Below are positions 9,418-19,849 of a stretch of 34,116 nt of DNA, piece after piece (the first letter of the stretch is position 1; each line of letters begins with the position of its first letter). The translations under genes were made by a program, and so were the position numbers. The DNA lies in assembly GCF_000506865.1 (NCBI RefSeq), contig NZ_AYSV01000115.1, positions 1 to 34,116 of the forward strand. The letters run 5' to 3'. The notes beneath the pieces are model-generated. The model did not search any database and was not told where the DNA came from. It was given only the letters and a program-made list of their open reading frames with translations. Origin of the DNA: Pelistega indica (GTDB lineage: Bacteria; Pseudomonadota; Gammaproteobacteria; Burkholderiales; Burkholderiaceae_B).

Positions 9418-12400
9418 TTAATCTTTAAATACTCTCTTATACAAGAGTTCTAAGCCATTAATTGTCCCTGCTTTAACGTTAGCCGTTAAATGTTTTAGTA
9501 GTTTATAACTACCACGAACAACAGTACCACTTCCTGTTAAGGCCTGCTCTACACTCACTGTCCATGCATCACCAAATTTTTTGGTTGCATAAAATAGCTG
9601 GTTACTCTCATCATAACCATTATAGGCTGTACTATCTGCAACAGTACGTTTAGGTAAAATATTATTTGCTTCACCTACAGTACCACCACGCACACCAATT
9701 TCATCAATACCAATTTGGCGATAAAAAGGCTCCTCTCCACCTAATAATGAACTGCCCACAGAGAATAATAATGCTAAGTCAGCACCACTACTATCAGGTC
9801 CTCGTCCCATAATCAACCAAGACAATTTCTCTACTTCACTTACTTCAGGATAGGATACCAAGGTAATTTTTGGTTTTTTTGCCGTCCCAATCACTCGCAA
9901 ACCTGCCTCAACATCTAAGCCACGACGAACAGCCTCAATATTCAAGGTTGGATTAGTAATATTTCCTCCAAATGAAATATCACCACGTGCAATTTGTAAA
10001 CGTTGACCATAGGCTTCAATCGCACCACCACGTGTTCGGAACTGACCCTCAGCCGTTAATTTGCCATGATGCTGTACCAAGGTAAGTGATCCCACCAAAC
10101 CAGAGTTCAATCCCAACCCTACTAGGTAAAAACGAGGACCTAAATCAACGGTCAAATTCATCTCCATATTTTCAGAAGAGTTGGACTGTTCTTGCTGTAA
10201 TACTTTCTGTCCCGGCTTAAGCACAATCACATCACCATCTACAGCTGGCACACCGTCACTAATATCAACGCTTGCCCATCCTGCATCAGCAGTTAATTTA
10301 CCCTCTAACTGTATTTTAGGTAAATTAGCCCCAATAGTGATATTGCCACTCATCATCGCAAAACGATCCGCTCGTTGAATAATAGGATAATGGTCAAACA
10401 AGAGAGCAATACTCCCTTTGGAGGAGGCAATATCCCATTGTCCCGTTGCACTTAAACTACCGTTCTGAGCAGGAGGATTTTCTTCAATCCATTGACGGGT
10501 ACGCCACTCTTTAGGCGTAATACGAATCACCGAAGGAAAGTAAAATTGATCAATTTGTACCTTATTATTAGCAAAATTAATTTTTGCCGTACCGTTTAAC
10601 AAACGAATGCCATTTTCAGCCTCAATGATTTTTAGGTCTCGTCCATTCAAATAACCGGATGAATGCCATTGACCATTAGCTAAGGACTTTAAACTCACAT
10701 CAAAATCAACAGCACCACCTAGAGACAAAAGATCATCGGTAAAGACAGATGCCCAAGCAATTTCTTTCATAGAGCCTACGGCTTTTAGCTGAGTGCCTCC
10801 TTTCAGATTAGGTGTTAAGCCATTGAACTTAGTTTCCACCGTCACTTTAGCATTACCTTTATCATTGGTATCAAAAAGTAGTTGTGCTTTCATCGTACTA
10901 TTTGATCCACCTGTTGGATTAAACGTGGCTTTTAAACTTAAGTTATTCAGCCCTAATGGCAATGGTTGCTTTAAAGGAAGAACTAAATCTCCTGAACGAC
11001 GAACAATATTGGCATGGCCTTGCAAACTTTTCTTAAAACCAATATCCCAGTCTGCATCAAAAATTAGCTGAGAAACTTTTACAGGATTTTTTTCTCTCAC
11101 AATAATCCCGCCACGTTGGTTTTCACTCTGACTCTCACTTTGTCCAAGTAATTTATCCAACTGATCTAAAAATTTCTTATCAATAACAAAACCTTTGATT
11201 TCCCCTTTAGTCGTCCATTCGCCATTTTTACCTGTAGAGCCAAGTTGTTGTATATCCACATAATGGTTACCGGGCAACGTCAATTTCAAGGTAGATTGAC
11301 CGACTTGCCATTCAGGTTGTCCATTTTCACCCGCAGGCACAACACTAAGCGTTAAGGTCTGTGGTTGCTCAAGCGCAAAACCTTGATAACTCGCTCCTAG
11401 GGTGGTAATCTTGCCAGACCAACCTTCTTTGCCTTGTTCGAGCGTTTTCCAACCACCGTCACCTATCAATTTCGCGGTCATATACTCTGGATTTTTAGGT
11501 GAAAGCACCCCTTTTGCCACATAACTAGCATTCACATCTAAGGCATGCTGTTCAATTGAACCTTTGAGTAGTCCCTTAGCCATTGCGCCACCAGATAGCC
11601 CCGGATAGATTTGTTCAAAGATAGGTGCATTGATATCTAACGTTAATACATCCCCAGCCTTACCAAATGCCCCATCGGTGATGATATGGTTCTTACCAAT
11701 GACAAGGTTAATATTCGCTTTCTCTGCCCAATATAATTTTGGGTTAAAACCTTTACTGTTATTATGTTCAGTCGTATCCGCCGTTGTCTCTTTTTGATGT
11801 ACAACGAGGTCGACCTTCCCTTTGAGTAATTGCTTGTTCCAACGACTCGTATCATCAAACTGAGCATTAATTGTCGCATTCACCAACTGATTATCTGCTG
11901 ATAGATTAATCTTGCCTTTGATATCACCATTTAAAATAGCGGGTGGTGTTGCACCAAAGCTCCATTTGCCTAAATCAAAATGCTTGGTGGTTAAATCTAT
12001 ATCTATTAAACCATTTTGCTCACTACTGTTTTGAATAGTGGCATGTCCTTTTAACAAGGTCCCGTCAGATAGCTGAATATCAAATATCCCATCATTAAGC
12101 ACTAATGGTTTGTTTAAATCTAAAATAACTTTACTGTCAATAACTGTTTTTTCACCACTGCCATTAGCCACCACTGTGTAAACATCTGCGGTGTCTGTTG
12201 GTTTAAGATCTATAGTAAGGTCTTTGAGATTAGCAAAAGGATTTTTTTGTAAAGGTTTAGGCTCTTCACCACCTTGACGGACAAGATGAAGCTGCGCATT
12301 CATTTGGGGATTTTTATTAAAATCCCAATTCGCATCATAGGTACTATTCTCAATGGCTAAGTCTTTCACTTCACCTTTTGAGCTGATATTACCTTCTTTT

Positions 12401-14100
12401 TGCGATGAGGCAAGATGATGAATTGTCGTCACTTTACCATTAGGCTGTTTTAAATGAATAAGTGCCTCACCAGCTTGCCAAGTTAATGTCGGTTTGGTAA
12501 TCACTTCTGCCTGCAAATTACCATCAGTTTCTAGTTCATAATTAGCGTGCTTGACTGTTAAACGAGTCAAATCTCCTTTCCAGTGTAAATCTTGGAGAAT
12601 ATGAGTTAGCTGACTATCTCCCGCTAAACTAAAACGAATAGGTGCATCACCTAACTCTTGGGTTTTACCGGGTGTATAAACGCCATTAGCCTCTAATTGA
12701 TGATGACGCAGACTACCCTTAAGCCTTGCTTCTACTTGTGCCGCTTCTCCTACATTGGGGTATAGTTGCGATAACTCAGGCAAATTCGCTTTCACTGTGA
12801 ATACATCATTCGCCTGTCCTAATCTACCATCGGTGATAATGCTATTTTTGCCTATCGTGAGATTAATATTCGCTTTTTCGAGCTGTAAATCCTCTAGCGC
12901 CCACCCCTGCATTTGCTCTGTTTGTTCAGCACCATCAGCCACCGCAGCAGGGGTAAACATTTGATTTAAATCTAAAGCAATATCTACCGTTCCTTGAGCT
13001 GGTTGACTATTCCAACGACTTCCCTCTGCTAATTGAGCTTGCAACAATACTGTTTGCCATTGTTCAAAGCCAGTCGCCTTAGTCTCAAAATGAGCTGTAG
13101 CTGCTACTTTTGAATTCGGCATAATTTTTTGTAAATCTGCGCCATCAACAGACACATCAGCGGTTAAATGTTGAACCTTATCATCCACCATTTCTGAATG
13201 CACATCGGTCTTAACATGCAAACCTTCTGCAATTTCAAATGTTGCTTTTAATTGTTCTAAAATCAATGGGGCAAATAAATTAACACGACCATCTGCACTT
13301 AAATCAACCTCATCTGCTGATCCTTTCAGTGCTAACGCTAAATTTTTCAATGTCCCATTGGCTTTAAGACCTAAATCCAAATGGCATTCAATATTATCTT
13401 TTTTAGCTTCAATAGCGGCCTTAATACTAGGACTTAAACATAAGGGAGACAATGTATTCCCTGTGTTATTATGAGTATTTAACACCAAATCCAAAGGAAT
13501 ATCTGAGTTGTTCATATCTAAAAGTTTTAGATAACCATCCAACAACGTGGTTGAGTAATCATGAGTAATTTCTAAGCTATTTAAATTAATAGCCGCATTT
13601 TTACCATTCCACTGTACGCCACTTAATTCTAAATTACCCAGCCCAATGGGAAGCTGACTACCATCCGCCTGAATCAAAGTAAATTTACCTAGCTTTAGCT
13701 TGTCAACATCAATATCTACTGGTAACTTTGGTAAGGAAAAGGGTGCATCACCACTGGTCTGCCGCTGCTCTGTGGGGAGTAATTTAACCTGTAAATCACC
13801 CACTTCAATTGCATTAATATATGCTCTTTTATCCCATAATTCAGACCATTTGGCATCTATATAAACATCTTTTGCATGAACCTCTATACTTGGTGAAGTA
13901 AAGGTAAAATCTCCTGTTTTTAATCCATTCCATACAGACCCCTCTATCGCATCTGCTTTGACCCCAACCAAAGGAAGTATCTGGTTGAATAAGATCTTTG
14001 CCCCTGTATTTGTTCCCAATAGCCAAACAATTAACAGTAGCAGCACTATCAAAAAAACAAGGAGGAAGGTACCTAAATATTTGAGTGATTTTCTGATCAT
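9418..14100 (-). CDS. tamB: Translocation and assembly module inner-membrane protein TamB
   Basis: This 1560-residue protein has an N-terminal signal anchor (residues 8-30, LLVFLIVLLLLIVWLLGT), a very long periplasmic beta-rich repeat region and the conserved C-terminal DUF490/TamB domain (FRTRGGAIEAYGQRL, then GTAKKPKITLVSYPEVSE and LSWLIMGRG). TamB bridges inner and outer membranes with TamA and is implicated in autotransporter/outer-membrane protein assembly and lipid transport. It starts 7 bp after the tamA stop, so they are one operon. Within it two segments repeat at a spacing of about 385 residues (around residues 400-480 and 790-870), sharing KANINLxIGKNxIITDG, then QxYP and LKGS, which suggests internal duplication. 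It is relevant to the autotransporter in this window. Confidence 0.94.
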   Translation of the reverse strand: MIRKSLKYLGTFLLVFLIVLLLLIVWLLGTNTGAKILFNQILPLVGVKADAIEGSVWNGLKTGDFTFTSPSIEVHAKDVYIDAKWSELWDKRAYINAIEVGDLQVKLLPTEQRQTSGDAPFSLPKLPVDIDVDKLKLGKFTLIQADGSQLPIGLGNLELSGVQWNGKNAAINLNSLEITHDYSTTLLDGYLKLLDMNNSDIPLDLVLNTHNNTGNTLSPLCLSPSIKAAIEAKKDNIECHLDLGLKANGTLKNLALALKGSADEVDLSADGRVNLFAPLILEQLKATFEIAEGLHVKTDVHSEMVDDKVQHLTADVSVDGADLQKIMPNSKVAATAHFETKATGFEQWQTVLLQAQLAEGSRWNSQPAQGTVDIALDLNQMFTPAAVADGAEQTEQMQGWALEDLQLEKANINLTIGKNSIITDGRLGQANDVFTVKANLPELSQLYPNVGEAAQVEARLKGSLRHHQLEANGVYTPGKTQELGDAPIRFSLAGDSQLTHILQDLHWKGDLTRLTVKHANYELETDGNLQAEVITKPTLTWQAGEALIHLKQPNGKVTTIHHLASSQKEGNISSKGEVKDLAIENSTYDANWDFNKNPQMNAQLHLVRQGGEEPKPLQKNPFANLKDLTIDLKPTDTADVYTVVANGSGEKTVIDSKVILDLNKPLVLNDGIFDIQLSDGTLLKGHATIQNSSEQNGLIDIDLTTKHFDLGKWSFGATPPAILNGDIKGKINLSADNQLVNATINAQFDDTSRWNKQLLKGKVDLVVHQKETTADTTEHNNSKGFNPKLYWAEKANINLVIGKNHIITDGAFGKAGDVLTLDINAPIFEQIYPGLSGGAMAKGLLKGSIEQHALDVNASYVAKGVLSPKNPEYMTAKLIGDGGWKTLEQGKEGWSGKITTLGASYQGFALEQPQTLTLSVVPAGENGQPEWQVGQSTLKLTLPGNHYVDIQQLGSTGKNGEWTTKGEIKGFVIDKKFLDQLDKLLGQSESQSENQRGGIIVREKNPVKVSQLIFDADWDIGFKKSLQGHANIVRRSGDLVLPLKQPLPLGLNNLSLKATFNPTGGSNSTMKAQLLFDTNDKGNAKVTVETKFNGLTPNLKGGTQLKAVGSMKEIAWASVFTDDLLSLGGAVDFDVSLKSLANGQWHSSGYLNGRDLKIIEAENGIRLLNGTAKINFANNKVQIDQFYFPSVIRITPKEWRTRQWIEENPPAQNGSLSATGQWDIASSKGSIALLFDHYPIIQRADRFAMMSGNITIGANLPKIQLEGKLTADAGWASVDISDGVPAVDGDVIVLKPGQKVLQQEQSNSSENMEMNLTVDLGPRFYLVGLGLNSGLVGSLTLVQHHGKLTAEGQFRTRGGAIEAYGQRLQIARGDISFGGNITNPTLNIEAVRRGLDVEAGLRVIGTAKKPKITLVSYPEVSEVEKLSWLIMGRGPDSSGADLALLFSVGSSLLGGEEPFYRQIGIDEIGVRGGTVGEANNILPKRTVADSTAYNGYDESNQLFYATKKFGDAWTVSVEQALTGSGTVVRGSYKLLKHLTANVKAGTINGLELLYKRVFKD

Positions 14101-14107
14101 AGTATGT

Positions 14108-15919
14108 TTAGAATGCGATGCCTAGAGAAAAATGTAGTCGAATTTTCTTGTCATAATGCCCATAGGCTAGGTCTAAATTTAATGGTCCAGCGGGTGTTTT
14201 AATTAGGGCACCAACACCTGTACCTACTTTCAGTTTCATATCTTTGAAACGACGAGCTGCATCACCGACATCAACAAAAACACCCATTCCAAATGTATCA
14301 TCAAAATAATGCATATACTCTGTACTTGCCACAGCTAAAGCACGTGTACCAATGATTGAATCACCTGCTTTTTCACCAATGCCATAATATTTATAGCCAC
14401 GAATGGTTCTTGCCCCACCAGTGCGATAGCCGAAATCATCTGGAAAAATGGTATTATCCCCTGCCCACACATGCCCCACTTCAGCTCTCACCGTAATAAT
14501 GTCTCTTTTACCAACAGGGAACCATAATTGACCACGAGCAGAAGCTCGATAGAAGTTTTTTCTTTGCTTTAAGTTATGACCAATCCCTACCCCCATCGCA
14601 AATAAATTCCCAGAGCGTGGATTGTATTTATCATCGACATCTCGACGTAAAATATCATATGTTGCGACAAGAGAAGGCAATTTAAATTCTGGATTAACTG
14701 GGTCATTCTTCCGCTTAACCATATCATAGTTTGCCATCAATGCCCAATTATTCTCAAACTCGACATTACTTTGAGAGTCTAACTTAAACTCTCGTTTACG
14801 TCGCCAACCAATCCCTACTCGAGTGACCTCTTCATTTTGTATATCAGAATGCCTTGCCATAATGCCAAAGCTATCAACTGAACCATTTTGATTAGGAGGT
14901 AAATAAAAGTCCAAGAAAGCTCGTTGATTATCAAGGTCAACACCAGCACCAGTTTCCATCGTTACCGGCAAGCCCCAGACAATATTGTGACGATATAAAA
15001 CCTCACCTCGTATACCTACTGAATCATCCACCGACAGTGATCCTGTGATAGTCCGTGCAGGAGCCTCCGTCACTTTGACCTCTAGTGGGAGTTGTGCTGT
15101 TCTTTCGGCGTAAATCGCCTCATCTTCAGGATTTTTTACTTTTAAAAAAACCCCTCTAAAATAATTTGTTGCTTGAAGTCTAGATTGCCATTCTTCTAGT
15201 TGCTCTTGTGTATAGCGTAAACCAGGTTCATATTGGATATAACGATTAATCACGCTAACTGGGACTCGCCTCAGTCCCAAAACCTCAACATGTCCTAGGG
15301 TGACACTAGGACCACTATCCACTACAGTGACCGTATCGACTTTTGAAGCGACAGGGTCCACCACAGCTTGAGAACGAATCATGCGTGCAAAATAGAAGTC
15401 TTCTTCTTGAACCTTGTCAATCAAATCTGTCTTGGCTTTACTCCAGTCGGCATTAATAAAGTTTTTACCAACAGGGAGTTTCCAATTATCGCGTAATTGC
15501 TTTACACGGCTAGCATATTCTGGATCAGCAATCCGTCCTGTAAACGCATTATTAGCCGATTGAACCACAGAAATTTCTCCTGGCTCAATAGACACATCCC
15601 AAGTATCACCACCAATATCTTCCCCAACTTCTAAGGTAACGACAGGATTAAAATAACCTTTTGTTGCTAACGCAGAAACAACAGCCTCATGTCCCTTGCG
15701 ACGAATACGCGCCGCCTCACCGGCATCTTGATCGTCGGCTTGGCGCACAATAACATTAACCCCTTTATTAACAGCAGTTAATACATCTGGAGGCAATCCA
15801 CTGGGATCAATAACAACTTCTGGTTTTTTATTAGTGACGGGCTCTTCCGCTGCCTTAACACAAATTGTGCAAGACAGTGAAAGAATCCCCGCCCACATCA
15901 TGACTTGGGCTGTTCTCAT
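14108..15919 (-). CDS. tamA: Translocation and assembly module outer-membrane protein TamA
   Basis: This 603-residue Omp85-family protein has an N-terminal signal peptide (residues 1-24, cleavage likely after VKA). Next come about three POTRA domains (residues 40-280, including the LGHVEVLGLRRVP segment), and then a 16-stranded beta-barrel with the Omp85 signature RTGGARTIRGYKY near residue 507. The C-terminus ends in LHFSLGIAF, with the terminal Phe expected of a BAM substrate. TamA is the outer-membrane half of the TAM complex, upstream of and nearly touching tamB. The start codon follows a weak AGAG site. Confidence 0.95.
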   Translation of the reverse strand: MRTAQVMMWAGILSLSCTICVKAAEEPVTNKKPEVVIDPSGLPPDVLTAVNKGVNVIVRQADDQDAGEAARIRRKGHEAVVSALATKGYFNPVVTLEVGEDIGGDTWDVSIEPGEISVVQSANNAFTGRIADPEYASRVKQLRDNWKLPVGKNFINADWSKAKTDLIDKVQEEDFYFARMIRSQAVVDPVASKVDTVTVVDSGPSVTLGHVEVLGLRRVPVSVINRYIQYEPGLRYTQEQLEEWQSRLQATNYFRGVFLKVKNPEDEAIYAERTAQLPLEVKVTEAPARTITGSLSVDDSVGIRGEVLYRHNIVWGLPVTMETGAGVDLDNQRAFLDFYLPPNQNGSVDSFGIMARHSDIQNEEVTRVGIGWRRKREFKLDSQSNVEFENNWALMANYDMVKRKNDPVNPEFKLPSLVATYDILRRDVDDKYNPRSGNLFAMGVGIGHNLKQRKNFYRASARGQLWFPVGKRDIITVRAEVGHVWAGDNTIFPDDFGYRTGGARTIRGYKYYGIGEKAGDSIIGTRALAVASTEYMHYFDDTFGMGVFVDVGDAARRFKDMKLKVGTGVGALIKTPAGPLNLDLAYGHYDKKIRLHFSLGIAF

Positions 15920-15950
15920 TCTCTGTGATAAAAGCGAATAATTCTTAATT

Positions 15951-17042
15951 TTACCGTTTTACCACAATTGATGGAAATTTATGTGCCATATCCTTTTTTA
16001 AATTTGAAACATTTACCGCTACTTTACGAGCTAATTGTTGATAAATACGACTTATTTCACTGTGTTGTTCACTTTCAACAATAGGTGTTCCTCGATCAGA
16101 ATTTTCTCTTACTTTGATATCAAGCGGCAATCCTCCTAAGTAATCTAACTGCAACTCTTGTGCTAATCGTTTACCACCATCCTCACCAAAAATATGCTCT
16201 GCATGACCACAATGACTACAAATATGCACACTCATATTTTCTACAATCCCCAAGACGGGTACATTGACTTTTTCAAACATAGATGCTCCTTTACGAACAT
16301 CTAATAAAGCAATATCTTGAGGCGTAGTCACAATCACACTACCGACAACAGGAACTTTTTGTGCCAAACTTAAAGCAATATCTCCTGTCCCTGGTGGCAT
16401 ATCAACGATAAGATAATCCAAATCAGGCCACGCTGTCATAGTTAATAACTGATTCATTGCCTGCACAACCATAGGTCCACGCCAAATAGCCGCCTGATTT
16501 TCCTCAATTAAAAAACCAAACGAGTTCACCCATACACCATGAGCTTTCGGCGGCACCATTTGTTGTTTTTGATTAATGTCTGGCTTGCCTTTTACCCCTA
16601 ACAATATAGGCTGAGAAGGTCCATAAATATCGGCATCCAACACCCCTACTCTTGCACCAAACTGTGCCAGTGCTACGGCAAGATTAACCGCTGTTGTACT
16701 TTTCCCTACACCACCCTTGCCACTCGCTACAGCAATAATATTTTTGACTGTTTCAATTGGTTTTAGACCATCTTGAACTTTATGTATTTGTACCCCAGTT
16801 ATAAGCTCCAAGCGTACATTTGTTGCACCCAATGGTTCTAATAATTGTTGAAACTGAGCATATAACCCAGCGACATCTTGGTCATTTAAATGGTATCCAG
16901 GCAAAAATCGAAGATGCACGACACTGCCGTCTAAACGAATATCATCCTGTTTAAATTTATGACCAATAGGAACCCCTATCAAAGGGTCCTTGAGCTGTTT
17001 TAATTGTTCTAAAATGCTGGCGGAATTTAATTGTGCTGACAT
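15951..17042 (-). CDS. apbC: Mrp/ApbC-type Fe-S cluster carrier ATPase
   Basis: This P-loop NTPase binds and transfers Fe-S clusters to apoproteins. The N-terminal MIP18/DUF59-like domain covers about residues 10-85. A deviant Walker A motif, ASGKGGVGKST, lies near residue 107, the Walker B-like YLIVDMPPGTGD follows, and a CxxC (HICSHCGH) binds the cluster. I start it at ATG 17042 (MSAQLNSASILEQ) because a purine-rich GGGGAAAG site lies just upstream. A longer in-frame start at 17117 adds 25 residues that do not resemble the family. With the chosen start the protein is 363 residues. It is divergent from the small membrane-protein gene at 17138. Confidence 0.93.
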   Translation of the reverse strand: MSAQLNSASILEQLKQLKDPLIGVPIGHKFKQDDIRLDGSVVHLRFLPGYHLNDQDVAGLYAQFQQLLEPLGATNVRLELITGVQIHKVQDGLKPIETVKNIIAVASGKGGVGKSTTAVNLAVALAQFGARVGVLDADIYGPSQPILLGVKGKPDINQKQQMVPPKAHGVWVNSFGFLIEENQAAIWRGPMVVQAMNQLLTMTAWPDLDYLIVDMPPGTGDIALSLAQKVPVVGSVIVTTPQDIALLDVRKGASMFEKVNVPVLGIVENMSVHICSHCGHAEHIFGEDGGKRLAQELQLDYLGGLPLDIKVRENSDRGTPIVESEQHSEISRIYQQLARKVAVNVSNLKKDMAHKFPSIVVKR

Positions 17043-17137
17043 GTTACTTTCCCCAAAAGGTGTAAAATAAGACACAATCATACCGTGTTTGTACGTTACT
17101 GTCGCTAAACACCCCAATGTTATAGGAGTTTTAATCT

Positions 17138-17435
17138 ATGGATGCGCTTAACCAACTACTGAGAGGATTTTTATTTTTTATATTTACCTTAGTTGGTCTC
17201 TTTATCACGTTTTCTTTTTTAGTGATTGGGGTGATAACGTTTGCCATTATGTATCTTATATATACTATTAGAAGGCAAAAAATTCTCTGCCTCTGACTAT
17301 TGGCAACAACAACGAACTAGAGCTAAAGCCACGCAAACACAATTTAATGAGCGTTTTCGTCAGCCTAACTATAGTCGCCGTAAAGCACAAGAAATTAGTG
17401 ATGTTGAATTAAGAAATGTTCAGAAAGAAGACTAA
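17138..17435 (+). pseudogene. Small membrane protein, frameshifted in an A6 run
   Basis: A good ribosome site (AGGAG at 17124-17128, 9 nt spacing) precedes ATG 17138. The first frame encodes a membrane segment (GLFITFSFLVIGVITFAIMY) and stops after IRRQKILCL. The next frame continues with FSASDYWQQQRTRAKATQTQ and a charged Gln/Arg-rich tail to TAA 17433-17435. The frames meet in a run of six A (17277-17282). With five A they fuse as IRRQK-FSASDYWQQ, giving 98 residues: a short N-terminus, one or two helices, then a basic cytoplasmic tail. I do not recognise the family. It may be a small conserved Burkholderiales protein found by metG, but I cannot confirm that. The frameshift may be real, a sequencing error or a slippage site. 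Confidence 0.6.
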
Positions 17436-17600
17436 CAGTTGACATCCTCCCCTGCATGAATGCAAGGGGTTTCTACTGTGGTTAGCGATGTTCTGCTAAC
17501 TCACTTCGGTGGGTTCGTGCTGCTGACAACCTTACTACATTGTTCACTTCACACGTACTACGGACAAGCCCTACCATAAAATAGTGGTTTTTCTCACCTA
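17436..17600 (-). mobile_element. Orphan IS200/IS605-type right end with omega-RNA-like scaffold
   Basis: Read on the minus strand, the region ends in a GC hairpin, CCCCTTGCATTCATGCAGGGG, minus its outermost base, followed by AGGATGTCAA. The plus-strand form, GTTGACATCCTCCCC, is the widespread right-end sequence of TnpB-carrying IS200/IS605 (IS1341-like) elements. Upstream on the same strand are GTTGTCAGCAGCACGAACCC and a GTTAGC/GCTAAC hairpin, resembling the scaffold of TnpB guide (omega/re) RNAs. No tnpB or tnpA frame with recognisable motifs remains. A 40-odd codon open frame on the minus strand ending at 17482 has no similarity I can name. If transcribed, the guide would be copied from the end of the small gene at 17138-17435. 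The left border is not identified. Confidence 0.6.
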
Positions 17601-17701
17601 AAATAACAGCATTACTTTCAGCTAGCTAGCAAGCTTTACATGAAAGATAGACTGTTTTCGTTTAAAATCATACCTTTGCATATTTACAAGACGTTAAGAC
17701 T

Positions 17702-19774
17702 ATGACTCGTACTATTTTTGTCACTACCGCTTTACCCTATGCCAATGGTTCATTCCATATTGGTCATATCATGGAATATATTCAAGCCGATATCTGGGTA
17801 CGTGCAATGCGAATGTCTGGTCATACCGTGCATTTTGTAGGGGCTGATGATGCTCACGGCGCACCGATTATGCTTAAGGCGGAAAAAGAAGGGATTACAC
17901 CTGAAGAGTTGGTTGCTCGTATTGCGGCAGAACGCCCGACCTATTTAAATGGGTTTAATATCAAATTTGATCATTGGCATAGCACTCATAGCCCTGAAAA
18001 TACAGAATTATCAGGACTTATTTACAAAGCATTAAAAGCCAATAATCTCATTAGCCAACGTACTATTGAGCAATTCTATGATCCTGTCAAAGGGATGTTC
18101 CTACCTGACCGTTATATCAAAGGGGAATGTCCAAAATGTCATGCTAAGGATCAATATGGCGATTCTTGTGAGGTCTGTAGTGCTGTATATTCACCAACAG
18201 AACTTATCAATCCGTACTCAACATTAAGCAATGCTACACCTGTTTTAAAAACATCAGAACATTTTTTCTTTAATTTATCGGATCGTCGTTGTGTAGAATT
18301 TTTGCACGAGTGGACTCAAGGCTCTAGCAAATTTGGTTATAAACATTTGCAAAATGAGGTATTGGGTAAAACACGTGAGTGGCTTGGTGAGAGCATTGGT
18401 AACAATAACTTAAATGACTGGGATATTTCTCGTGATGCTCCCTATTTTGGGATTGAAATCCCTGATCAACCAGGCAAATATTTCTATGTGTGGTTAGATG
18501 CTCCTGTCGGTTACCTAGCCTCACTAAAAGCGTACTGCGCTAAACAAGGGCTTGATTTTGATGCGTTATTAGACCCTGAAGGTAATACTGAACAAATCCA
18601 TTTTATTGGTAAAGATATTACGTATTTCCATGCGTTATTTTGGCCTGCCATGTTGAAATTCTCTGGACGAAAAGTGCCAGATCAATTAAATGCCCATGGT
18701 TTTATCACAGTGAGTGGTGAAAAAATGTCTAAAAGCCGTGGCACTGGTATTTCTCCATTGAAATACCTTGATTTAGGGATGAATCCTGAATGGATGCGTT
18801 ACTACATTGCTGCCAAACTAAATGCCAAAGTGGAAGACGTTGACTTTAACCCTGATGACTTTATCGCTCGCGTTAATTCAGACCTTATCGGTAAATATAT
18901 CAATATTGCTAGCCGAGCCGCCAACTTCATTAGTAAGCATTTTGATGGGCAGCTAGCTTACCTTGGTAATGAGGCTGATATCACACAAGAAATCGAACAG
19001 CTCATTGAATCAGCTCGTACAGACTTTGAACATCGTGAATATGGTCGTGCTATTCGTCATCTCATGAGCTATGCTGATAAAGCAAACCAAGCGTTTGACC
19101 AAGCTCAACCATGGATTCTTGCCAAAGGAATTAGTACTGCTTCTGATGAAACAAAAGCACAATTACAAGACATTTGCTCTCGAGCCATCGCCAGCTTCAA
19201 AGCATTATCTATCTGTTTAAGTCCTGTGTTACCTGCTTTAGCAGAGCGTATTTCTCATGAGCTATTTGCGATAAACCGCTCTTTTGTTTGGAAAGATGCT
19301 AGCGAACTTCCTCGTACGATTAGTCCATTTAAGCACTTAATGCAACGCGTGGACGAGAGCCAAGTAGATGCCTTACTTGAACCACCTGCTCCTGTCGTAG
19401 AAACACCTACACCTGGTGGCGAAGCAATCGCTGACACAATCACTATTGATGATTTTGCTAAAATTGACCTACGTATTGCCAAAATCGTTAATTGTGAACA
19501 TGTAGAAGGTTCTGATAAATTATTACGCCTGACACTAGACGTGGGTGAAGGTCGTCATCGCAATGTCTTCTCAGGTATCAAATCAATGTACAAACCGGAA
19601 GATTTAATTGGTAAATTAACCGTGATGGTTGCCAACTTGGCCCCTCGTAAAATGAAATTTGGTATTTCTGAGGGCATGGTGTTGGCCGGTAGCCACGCTG
19701 ATGAGAAGTCTAACCCCGGTATTTATGTATTAGAGCCTTTCCCCGGTGCTCAACCTGGTATGCGAGTTCGCTAA
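17702..19774 (+). CDS. metG: Methionyl-tRNA synthetase
   Basis: This 690-residue class Ia aminoacyl-tRNA synthetase charges tRNA-Met in the cytoplasm. HIGH is at residues 19-22 and KMSKS at 341-345. The zinc-knuckle insert [17 protein letters not shown] is near residue 145. The C-terminal EMAP/CsaA-like tRNA-binding dimerisation domain begins near residue 585 ([14 protein letters not shown]). It is full length and intact. It is preceded by the IS-end remnant and followed by a strong terminator. The usual betaproteobacterial neighbour mrp is divergent, 600 bp away. Confidence 0.97.
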   Translation: MTRTIFVTTALPYANGSFHIGHIMEYIQADIWVRAMRMSGHTVHFVGADDAHGAPIMLKAEKEGITPEELVARIAAERPTYLNGFNIKFDHWHSTHSPENTELSGLIYKALKANNLISQRTIEQFYDPVKGMFLPDRYIKGECPKCHAKDQYGDSCEVCSAVYSPTELINPYSTLSNATPVLKTSEHFFFNLSDRRCVEFLHEWTQGSSKFGYKHLQNEVLGKTREWLGESIGNNNLNDWDISRDAPYFGIEIPDQPGKYFYVWLDAPVGYLASLKAYCAKQGLDFDALLDPEGNTEQIHFIGKDITYFHALFWPAMLKFSGRKVPDQLNAHGFITVSGEKMSKSRGTGISPLKYLDLGMNPEWMRYYIAAKLNAKVEDVDFNPDDFIARVNSDLIGKYINIASRAANFISKHFDGQLAYLGNEADITQEIEQLIESARTDFEHREYGRAIRHLMSYADKANQAFDQAQPWILAKGISTASDETKAQLQDICSRAIASFKALSICLSPVLPALAERISHELFAINRSFVWKDASELPRTISPFKHLMQRVDESQVDALLEPPAPVVETPTPGGEAIADTITIDDFAKIDLRIAKIVNCEHVEGSDKLLRLTLDVGEGRHRNVFSGIKSMYKPEDLIGKLTVMVANLAPRKMKFGISEGMVLAGSHADEKSNPGIYVLEPFPGAQPGMRVR

Positions 19775-19792
19775 GCCTTTACTATTTACACA

Positions 19793-19840
19793 AGGGAGCT
19801 ATAGCCTATATGATTAGGCTATCGTTCCCTTTCTCTTTTT
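19793..19840 (+). terminator. Rho-independent terminator after metG
   Basis: Nested stems AGGGA/TCCCT and ATAGCCTA/TAGGCTAT enclose a 6-nt loop (19809-19814) and are followed by TTCTCTTTTT. This is a strong intrinsic terminator, 20 bp past the metG stop and just ahead of trmB. Confidence 0.85.
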
Positions 19841-19849
19841 ATCGTTTAT

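Noticed and set aside
17482-17625. tnpB coding remnant on the minus strand
   Set aside because: The 40-odd open codons show none of the RuvC or zinc-finger motifs of TnpB. I cannot support it as a gene piece.
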